Source: an uncultured Phycisphaerales bacterium (GTDB lineage Bacteria; Planctomycetota; Phycisphaerae; Sedimentisphaerales; Anaerobacaceae). From it: 64,000 bases of DNA. Where the stretch lies: the NCBI GenBank assembly GCA_937927975.1, contig CALEZT010000082.1, forward strand, positions 1-64,000. The letters are read 5' to 3'. The notes below the pieces were generated by a model, which saw nothing but the letters and a program-made list of their open reading frames with translations, had not been told where the DNA came from and searched no databases. This document shows positions 58,220-64,000 of this stretch, one piece after another. The position numbers and the translations under genes were made by a program. How positions within the stretch are numbered: the first letter of the stretch is position 1; every line of letters starts with the position of its first letter.

Positions 58220-59887
58220 ATGAAAACGACACAGCGGAAAGGGCGACAGGACATGGCATTCGAGCTTGAAGCTTTCGATGGGCGGACGGGGGACCCCAAA
58301 CGCGGCACATCGCGTCCGGGAACTCTCGACGCGGACTACCTCGACTGGCTGGTGGACGTGCACGCCGCGAGTATCCAGCAGCACTTCTCGCGACTGTGGG
58401 ACTACTACGCCAACCCGATGTCCGACGCCTGCGGCGCCGCCGCGGCCGATCGCAAAGTCAGCGAGTCGGGACGCTGCTACATCCAGGCGCAGGAGGTCGG
58501 TCTGCCCTCGCGGATCACCGGCCTGGCCCGCTCGCCCCACGGCGGCGCATTCGGCGCCCAGCCCGTGCGGGACATCCAGCGCAAGGAAGTCGTGATCGAG
58601 AACGACATCGCCTGGCGCGTGAACGCCGCAGCGGACTTTCTGTTCGGTAAACCGGTCACTCTGATCTCCCGGGCCTCCGACGACCGCAAGCGCAAAGACA
58701 TCGAAGCGATCCTCAAGGCGCTGTTCGCGGCCAATGGCGGTCCCGGCTTCTTCCAGGACATGGCAGTGCTCGGAAGCGTCTACGGGTTCGTCGATTGCCT
58801 CATCCGAGCGCCCCAGACGCAAGATGCGTTTGGGAATCCGCGGTCTCGGCAACCCCTCCCCGAGACCTCTTCCCTCGCTTGCCCTCCACCTCCCTCCCAG
58901 GGTCCCCGGCCCAGCGACACAACCGGGGACCCACTCTCCCCTGTGCTGCAATGGGCACAAGCGATCGATCTGGAACTGATCGAGGCGCCCCGAGCGCTGC
59001 CTGTCCTGGACGAAGACGACTATCGAACCATCCGACTGTACGTGCAGCACTTCCACCAGAAGACCAACACGATCAGCGGCAAGGGCTCGTTCCTCGCGCG
59101 CATCCTCGGCGCCGCAGGCTGTCGAAGCGACACCCGACAGGTCGTCGCGGTGACGGAGATCACGTCGCCCGACTACTGGCAGCGGTACGAGGACAAGGAA
59201 CTCGTCGCGGAAGGCCCGCTGCCCTGGGGTTTCCTGCCGATCGTGCACATCCAGAACGTCGCGCAGCCCTACTACTACGAGGGCGTCAGCGACGTCGAGC
59301 CGCTGATCCCGCTGCAGGACGAGCTCAACACGCGTCTGAGCGATCGGGCCAGCCGAATCACGTTCCAGTCGTTCAAGATGTACCTGGGCAAAGGCATCGA
59401 GGGCTTCGAGAACAAGCCCGTCGCGCCGGGCCGGATGTGGTGCACCGACAATCCCGACGCCTCCATCCAGGAGTTCGGCGGCGACCTCGCGGCCCCCAGC
59501 GAGCACGCGCACATTGCGGAGATCCGTGAAGCGATGGACAAAGCCAGCGGCGTGACGCCTGTCGTCGCAGGCATCCTCCAGGACCGACTGGGCAATCTCA
59601 CCAGCGCCGTGGCGCTGCGTCTGACGTTCATGGGCATGCTCAGCCGGAACGAACGAAAGCGCCACACCTACGGCGAGGGAATCCGCAAGATCTGCCGGAT
59701 GGTCCTGAGCATGCTCGACACCGCGGGCGTCTACTCCACCAGCGAATCGGATCGGGACGTCGAGATCGCGTTTGCCAGCCCTCTGCCGGAGAACCTCATG
59801 GAGAAGCTCCAGGAAGCGCAGATCAAACGCGACCTGGGCGTCCCCCAGGACCAGATCCTCAAGGAGTTGGGCTACGAAACGAAGTGA
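58220..59887 (+). CDS. Phage portal protein
   Basis: A 555-residue protein; the ATG at 58253 (MAFELEAFDG) is an alternative start. It has the features of SPP1 gp6/HK97-like portals: DIAWRVNAAADFLFGKPV near residue 140, a crown/stem region with VAVTEITSPDYWQRYEDKELV, then LPIVHIQNVAQPYYYEGVSDVEPLIPLQDELNTRLSDRASRITF and GIRKICRMVLSML; these are quoted as separate segments. Around residues 190-235 a Pro/Ser-rich stretch (NPRSRQPLPETSSLACPPPP) interrupts the fold and looks like inserted repeat DNA. It is the first gene of the head cluster and is directly preceded by leader copy B. Confidence 0.82.
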   Translation: MKTTQRKGRQDMAFELEAFDGRTGDPKRGTSRPGTLDADYLDWLVDVHAASIQQHFSRLWDYYANPMSDACGAAAADRKVSESGRCYIQAQEVGLPSRITGLARSPHGGAFGAQPVRDIQRKEVVIENDIAWRVNAAADFLFGKPVTLISRASDDRKRKDIEAILKALFAANGGPGFFQDMAVLGSVYGFVDCLIRAPQTQDAFGNPRSRQPLPETSSLACPPPPSQGPRPSDTTGDPLSPVLQWAQAIDLELIEAPRALPVLDEDDYRTIRLYVQHFHQKTNTISGKGSFLARILGAAGCRSDTRQVVAVTEITSPDYWQRYEDKELVAEGPLPWGFLPIVHIQNVAQPYYYEGVSDVEPLIPLQDELNTRLSDRASRITFQSFKMYLGKGIEGFENKPVAPGRMWCTDNPDASIQEFGGDLAAPSEHAHIAEIREAMDKASGVTPVVAGILQDRLGNLTSAVALRLTFMGMLSRNERKRHTYGEGIRKICRMVLSMLDTAGVYSTSESDRDVEIAFASPLPENLMEKLQEAQIKRDLGVPQDQILKELGYETK

Positions 59888-59970
59888 CGATGGCTGACCG
59901 GAGACCCGCGGGGGCCTCTCTTCCATCATCCATCACCAATCATCCATCATCAATGAAATACGGAGTCAGT

Positions 59971-60387
59971 ATGAGCGACAACGACGGGACCAACACGGAG
60001 AACCTGGCCGAGCAACTGGCCCAGGCGAACGAGCGGATCGCACAGATGTCCGAGGAACTCAGCGGCCTTGCGATCGAGCAGAAGCTCACGCACAAGCTGG
60101 CAGGGGTCGGAGCGATCGACCTCGAAGCGGCGCTCCTGCTGGCGCGAGCGAGGATCGAAGGCCGGACCGAAGCGGATATCGACGAGTGCGTGACCCGCCT
60201 AAGAAAGGAGAAGGCATACCTCTTCGGGGGATCGAACCCAGTGGTGATGCCCCGAAAGACCGCAAGCGCCAAGGACCGCGTCACACGCAACCAGGCGGTG
60301 CTCGAACAGGCCGCCAGGCGAGCCGCCAGGACCGGCAGCCGCGTGGACCTCCAGCGGTATCTGATGCTGCGAAGAAGCATGATGTGA
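59971..60387 (+). CDS. Phage scaffold-like or head-assembly protein
   Basis: A 138-residue protein from the ATG at 59971 (GGAG upstream); longer frames run through a CCATCATC microsatellite and are rejected. The N-terminal half is a coiled coil (LAEQLAQANERIAQMSEELSGL). The C-terminal half is basic (SAKDRVTRNQAVLEQAARRAARTG). Acidic coiled-coil head and basic tail, and position between portal and major capsid, are typical of scaffold proteins. Assigned by position and layout. Confidence 0.6.
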   Translation: MSDNDGTNTENLAEQLAQANERIAQMSEELSGLAIEQKLTHKLAGVGAIDLEAALLLARARIEGRTEADIDECVTRLRKEKAYLFGGSNPVVMPRKTASAKDRVTRNQAVLEQAARRAARTGSRVDLQRYLMLRRSMM

Positions 60388-60457
60388 CGGACGTTGGGTC
60401 TATCCGACTTCCGGCTTCACACTTCAAACTTCACACTTTTTTCAAGGAGACACAAGC

Positions 60458-61612
60458 ATGGCATTCACCGGAAAAGCGACGTACAGCGCAGGGATCGCTC
60501 TGCCCGAGCTGGCTGAGGACGTGGCGGACCTCATCGGTCTCATCACGCCCGCCGAGACGCCTCTGCTCGACGCGCTGGGCGACCCGCTGCGCGAGGCGAC
60601 CAGCACGCACCACGAGTGGCTGGAGGACGAGCTGCTGCCTAACAAGGACGCGGTCAATGACTCGACGTGGACCAACCCCGCCTCCGACACAACGTTCGAC
60701 GTGGACCATGGAGGCCGCTTCCGCACAGGCGATCAGATCCAGGTCGAAGGCAGCGAGGAGCTGATGCTCGTCGCATCGGTCGCCGGCAACACGATCACCG
60801 TGCAGCGAGGGTACGCGAACACGACGCCCGAAAACCTCGCCAACAACCAGGTCATCAACATCCTGGGCAACGCGGCCCTCGAGGGCGACACCCGGCCCAA
60901 CGCACGATTCACCAACCGCGTCCGCTGCGGCAACTACACGCAGATCTTCACCTCTGCGGTCGAGGTCAGCGGCAGCGACATGGCCGCCAGCCAGCTCGGC
61001 CTGGCCAACGAAATGGACTATGCAAAGCAGGTCCGCCTGCGCGAGATGGTCCGCGATCTGGAGAATACCGTCCTCAACGGCGGCAAACCCGTCGCCGATC
61101 CGCAGGGCAGCGGCGCCGTCCGACGAACGATGAAGGGCATCCTGCAGCACCTGGCCACCAACGTCTTCCGCGCCGGCGACAGCGGTTTTCCCTCCGGCGC
61201 CGACCTCGACGAAGCCAAGGTCAACTACGTCCTGCGGAAGATCTGGGAGAACAGCAGCGGCAACGTGGACCTGATCGTCGTCGGCGGCTTCCAGAAGCGA
61301 AAGATCAACGCCTTCTGCTCCGACAGTCGCAGCTACGGCGCGGACGACACGACGTTCACCGACATGGTGAGCCTGTACGAAAGCGATTTCGGCGTCTGTC
61401 GGATCGTGACGACCCGGCACATCCCGCAGGACGCGGTCCTGTTCCTGGACTCGTCCCGCGTCAGCGTGCTGCCGCTGACCGGTCGGAGCTTCCACTTCAA
61501 GCCGCTGGCCAGCTCCGGCGACTACGAGTGCGGCGAGCTGATCGGCGAGTACACCCTGGAGTTCAAGAACGAGGCCGCCCACGGCCTGATCCGCGACCTG
61601 ACCGCGAGTTGA
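60458..61612 (+). CDS. Major capsid protein, SU10-like (DUF5309)
   Basis: A 384-residue protein with AAGGAGA upstream. The N-terminal part IALPELAEDVADLIGLITPAETPLLDAL and HHEWLEDEL is the hallmark of the SU10/DUF5309 major capsid family, an HK97-fold coat protein. Further landmarks are IQVEGSEELMLVASV with TVQRGYANTTP, the TSAVEVSGSDMAASQLG segment and DLIVVGGFQKRKINAF. Length and order are complete, so it could still assemble. A terminator-like hairpin follows. Confidence 0.88.
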   Translation: MAFTGKATYSAGIALPELAEDVADLIGLITPAETPLLDALGDPLREATSTHHEWLEDELLPNKDAVNDSTWTNPASDTTFDVDHGGRFRTGDQIQVEGSEELMLVASVAGNTITVQRGYANTTPENLANNQVINILGNAALEGDTRPNARFTNRVRCGNYTQIFTSAVEVSGSDMAASQLGLANEMDYAKQVRLREMVRDLENTVLNGGKPVADPQGSGAVRRTMKGILQHLATNVFRAGDSGFPSGADLDEAKVNYVLRKIWENSSGNVDLIVVGGFQKRKINAFCSDSRSYGADDTTFTDMVSLYESDFGVCRIVTTRHIPQDAVLFLDSSRVSVLPLTGRSFHFKPLASSGDYECGELIGEYTLEFKNEAAHGLIRDLTAS

Positions 61613-61619
61613 CGACGAC

Positions 61620-61656
61620 AACGCCCCGGCGGTCGTCGTCCCCCCGTCGGGGCGTT
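61620..61656 (+). terminator. Hairpin after the major capsid gene
   Basis: AACGCCCCG and CGGGGCGTT are perfect arms followed by TCTTG; probable terminator or attenuator after the most highly expressed head gene. Confidence 0.6.
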
Positions 61657-61660
61657 TCTT

Positions 61661-61768
61661 GTCATGCTGAACGAAGTGAAGCATCTGGCCTGCGGATAGG
61701 AAACTGGCATCGCATTCCCAGCCGCATTCCACTCCCAGGCCAGATCCTTCGCTCTCGCTCAGGATGAC
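61661..61768. repeat. 108-bp miniature of the GIY-YIG-associated repeat (family R)
   Basis: GTCATGCTGAACGAAGTGAA... (61661-61687) and an inverted copy (61741-61768), same orientation as the ends of the GIY-YIG unit at 9444-9976. Inside the left end GGCCTGCGGATAGGAA resembles GGCTTGCGGATGGAAT just inside 9470. There is no gene within. Confidence 0.8.
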
Positions 61769-61801
61769 GGAATCGAACCATTGGCATGAGGATGAACGAA
61801 C

Positions 61802-62458
61802 ATGGCACAGTTCTCGAATGATGTGGATGTTTTGAAATACGAGCCCGCGCTGTTTGGCGAGTTGCATCTGCCGTCGCAGGTGCAGACCAGCGGAAACGGC
61901 GCGGTTCTGAACGGGACCACTCTGGCCGCGCCCCAGGCGGACTTCATCAAGTCAAGCGTCGAAGCCGGCGGCGTCGTGCACTTGAGATCCGCGGACGGAT
62001 CGCTCGACGGCGCCTACGAGATCGTCTCGGTCGATTCCGCGACGCAACTGACGGTCTCCGTCGTGAGGGCCGATCCGACGAGCCCGCCGGTCGCTCCTCC
62101 CGTCGGAGGCGAAGTCTCCTATCGAATCAGCACGCTGGGTCCCCAGGCTGTCGATGCGGCTCTCCAACTGACGCAGCTTTTCGGCATCCGCCCCGGCGAC
62201 CCCTCCAGCTCGATCTGGCCCAACGACCTCATTGAGATCGAAGGCCTTCGCAGGGCCTCGACGCTCCTGGTGATCGCCAACATCTACACAACGTGGGCGG
62301 GACAAGGCCCAGGCAAGTGCTTCACAGACAAGAGCCGGCACTATCAGCAGCTCTTCGAAAAGGCCCGGCAGCGGTGCCGTGTGAGCGTCGATCTTGGCTC
62401 CGATGGCATCGCCGACCGCCATCGCGTCGGCGGCGTGGTCCGGCTCGTACGCGATTGA
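61802..62458 (+). CDS. Phage head-tail connector-like protein
   Basis: A 218-residue protein following the capsid gene. The first ~105 residues are a beta domain (VVHLRSADGSLDGAYEIVSVDSATQLTVSVV, quoted as VVHLRSADGSLDGAYEIV and SATQLTVSVV). The second half is helical (LRRASTLLVIANIYTTWAGQG, KSRHYQQLFEKARQRCRVSVDL), like gp6/gp15-type adaptors with a WxxxxxxYxxLFExAR pattern. Assigned by position between capsid and tail genes. Order and orientation match standard head modules. Confidence 0.6.
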   Translation: MAQFSNDVDVLKYEPALFGELHLPSQVQTSGNGAVLNGTTLAAPQADFIKSSVEAGGVVHLRSADGSLDGAYEIVSVDSATQLTVSVVRADPTSPPVAPPVGGEVSYRISTLGPQAVDAALQLTQLFGIRPGDPSSSIWPNDLIEIEGLRRASTLLVIANIYTTWAGQGPGKCFTDKSRHYQQLFEKARQRCRVSVDLGSDGIADRHRVGGVVRLVRD

Positions 62459-62486
62459 GGCCCCCTCGCAGAAGAAAGGATCAGTC

Positions 62487-62879
62487 ATGAGCGTGACACT
62501 CGACGGACAAGCGATCTTCGATGAGCAAGGACTGACTCTCTCGGTGGATAGCCCGAGCAGATCCTCGATCGAGCGGGCGGTCGCCGGATTGGATGGCCTG
62601 CTGAGCATCGACCTGGGGACCCGCGCCCGACAGATCCGACAGACCGGGACTCTCCGCGCCGCCGGTCGGGCGGCGATGCGAAGTCGCATCCAGGCCATCG
62701 CGCAGTTCATCGACGGACGCGAACACACCCTCGTCGCGGCCGACGGCCAGGCGTTTGGCAGACTCCGCATGGACAGCTTCAAGAAGCTCACGGAATACCC
62801 CGCTGGCCCCGGCGTCGTCGCGGAGTACGAAATCACCTACACACAATTGGGAGGCCACAGCAATGCGGCTTCATCGTGA
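62487..62879 (+). CDS. Phage head/tail completion protein of unknown subtype
   Basis: A 130-residue protein from the ATG at 62487 (GAAAGGA upstream) overlapping the next gene by 17 bp. Beta-strand pattern VTLDGQAIFDEQGLTLSVDS and a helix IQAIAQFIDGREHTLVAADG. Small proteins of this size between connector and tail genes are often tail-completion or tail-tube-related proteins. The C-terminal GVVAEYEITYTQLG supports a strand-rich fold. Function by position only. Confidence 0.55.
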   Translation: MSVTLDGQAIFDEQGLTLSVDSPSRSSIERAVAGLDGLLSIDLGTRARQIRQTGTLRAAGRAAMRSRIQAIAQFIDGREHTLVAADGQAFGRLRMDSFKKLTEYPAGPGVVAEYEITYTQLGGHSNAASS

Positions 62880-63642
62880 CGGAATCAAAGGCGTCTTCGC
62901 GGTTCCTCTGCCTGAGGCGATTGCCGCCGACGGGTGCGGGACCGCTGTGAGCGGCGCGGTGCTGGTGACCTGGCGTTCGTCGCACGAGGGCATGCTCCAC
63001 CAGGTGTACCTCAACGGCCGCTTCGCGGGAGCGACCCTCGACGTCGACCAGCGGCAACTGGTGGTGCAGCCGCCTTCATCGTTTCTCGCGGCGGTGCGCG
63101 TCGAGGTGGCGGCGGTCCGACCGCAGGACGCCCATCTCAATCTCGGCAGCGAACTCGACCCGCCTTCCGCGACCGGTCGCGTCCGACTGGTCCTTCTGCA
63201 AAGCCAGACCCTGCCTCCCAGGGCGCGCTTCAACGTATACTCCGACTACGGCGCAGGAACGATCGACTACGCCGCGCCGCTGAACGCGTCCCCGATTCCC
63301 GTCTGGCCGTGTCCCCAGGACAAGGCAGGCTTCGGAATGGCCGCCTTCGGCGCGAGCGACTTCGGATACGACTCCCCGGCCTGCGTCGGATTCGGCAGGG
63401 GGCGCTTCGCAGAGGGACCGTTCGGCATGGACGCCGGCGCGATCGAGTGGATCAGCCCGCTGTTGCCGCTGGGGCGGTATCGCTTCGGCGTCAAGACGCT
63501 CGACGCATCAGGCAACGAAGGCCCCGCCTGCGAGAGCTCGCCTATCGCGGTCGTTCCTTTGCCCAAACCTGCGGCGGCGCTGCACGTCGCATCGTTCGAC
63601 CCACAGACCCATCAACTCACCCTTCACATTGGCGACTCGTGA
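62863..63642 (+). CDS. Phage tail-associated protein with Fn3-like domains
   Basis: A 259-residue protein from the ATG at 62863 (GGGAGG 8 bp upstream). It is beta-rich with segments like fibronectin-III/Ig repeats (VSGAVLVTWRSSHEGMLHQVYLNG, LLPLGRYRFGVKTLDASGNEGPACES), common in phage tail and baseplate proteins. Overlap with the upstream gene and a tight 13-bp gap to the next indicate one operon. No enzymatic motif. Confidence 0.6.
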   Translation: MRLHRDGIKGVFAVPLPEAIAADGCGTAVSGAVLVTWRSSHEGMLHQVYLNGRFAGATLDVDQRQLVVQPPSSFLAAVRVEVAAVRPQDAHLNLGSELDPPSATGRVRLVLLQSQTLPPRARFNVYSDYGAGTIDYAAPLNASPIPVWPCPQDKAGFGMAAFGASDFGYDSPACVGFGRGRFAEGPFGMDAGAIEWISPLLPLGRYRFGVKTLDASGNEGPACESSPIAVVPLPKPAAALHVASFDPQTHQLTLHIGDS

Positions 63643-63655
63643 CAAGGAGACCATC

Positions 63656-64000
63656 ATGGCCGAGGCTTATCCATCGGACAGCGAACTACTGAACCTTCAA
63701 TCGGACCCCGAGACCGGTGTCGAATACATCCCGACCGGCGCCGCGCCCTATTACCTGCATTTCCGCAAGCTGCTGCACCGGCTCCTGCTGGCCGCGCGCC
63801 GCGCGAACGACCTGCGAGTCTACGACGAGGGAGGACTCGATATCGGCGTCAAGCCCGGCAAGTTCTGGCTGAACGCCGACCTCGTGACCTTCGCCGGCTC
63901 GACCGGCAACGCCCTGGCCGACGACAAGGACGCGATCTACGTCTATCTCGACAGGCAGGGCAACTTCGTCACGAACGAATACGCCGGATTTCCGAGCATG
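63656..64000 (+). CDS. Phage tail protein, 5' part cut by the window edge
   Basis: AAGGAGA precedes the ATG at 63656 and the frame stays open to the last base (115 codons). Visible are HFRKLLHRLLLAARRANDLRVYDEGGLDIGVKPGKFWLNADLVTFAG (in parts: HFRKLLHRLLLAARRAND; GLDIGVKPGKFWLNADLVTF) and AIYVYLDRQGNFVTNEYAGFP. Such a GxxxxVxPGxxW / VYVYLD pattern is found at the front of tail-fibre or receptor-binding-type proteins. The rest lies outside the window. Confidence 0.55.
   Translation, partial: MAEAYPSDSELLNLQSDPETGVEYIPTGAAPYYLHFRKLLHRLLLAARRANDLRVYDEGGLDIGVKPGKFWLNADLVTFAGSTGNALADDKDAIYVYLDRQGNFVTNEYAGFPSM

Overview
The window is a GC-rich chromosomal segment of a planctomycete, most likely of the class Phycisphaerae. 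The evidence is several short secreted proteins with a VPxPxA tripartite tail (PEP-CTERM-like sorting signal), many ECF sigma factors paired with membrane anti-sigma proteins that carry a LolA-like periplasmic domain, SUMF1-fold proteins, a CHRD/GSDH protein, DUF1559-like pseudopilins, and numerous short dispersed palindromic repeats. No rRNA, tRNA or CRISPR array was seen.

Region by region. 0-2.2 kb: a partial gene, a MazEF-type toxin-antitoxin pair and a secreted esterase. 2.2-12.8 kb: four consecutive minus-strand ECF sigma/anti-sigma units, interrupted by a repeat-flanked GIY-YIG gene and rnhA. 13-18 kb: a secreted GSDH+CHRD protein, a PadR regulator with a perfect operator, and a membrane/secreted protein pair. 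18.1-23.6 kb: a minus-strand operon of ECF sigma factor, anti-sigma fused to a discoidin-like domain, and two SUMF1-fold proteins. 23.6-25.1 kb: a repeat-dense interval with a truncated phage CHC2 primase. 25.2-33.5 kb: cellular genes (esterase, nadE, rpiB, FAD oxidoreductase, a secreted alpha-helical enzyme) and a small PD-(D/E)XK (GxxExxY) gene bounded by 31-bp inverted repeats. 33.5-48.2 kb: PEP-CTERM proteins mixed with phage-type replication genes, an Xre-peptidase/PIN pair, a stand-alone terminase large subunit, small membrane proteins, a response regulator, and an HTH / ABC-ATPase / GNAT / ParB-like operon. 48-57.8 kb: zinc-ribbon and secreted proteins, an esterase, a subtilisin, a truncated nitroreductase, a PfkB kinase, a pseudopilin and a TylF-like methyltransferase. 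58-64 kb: phage head genes (portal, scaffold-like protein, SU10-type major capsid, connector and tail proteins) running off the right edge.

Two themes stand out. First, phage modules (primase zinc finger, replication, terminase, ParB/ATPase, head-tail) are scattered among cellular genes, and two of them are preceded by the same roughly 190-bp leader sequence; this fits a fragmented or domesticated phage, possibly a gene-transfer-agent-like system. Second, two unrelated small nuclease-fold genes (GIY-YIG and GxxExxY) are each bounded by their own family of inverted repeats, and each family also has a gene-less miniature copy elsewhere in the window. That is the arrangement expected of autonomous and non-autonomous mobile units. 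One such miniature, and the right end of a full unit, supply start-region and signal-peptide codons to two secreted enzymes.

All function assignments come from reading motifs; no database search was run.
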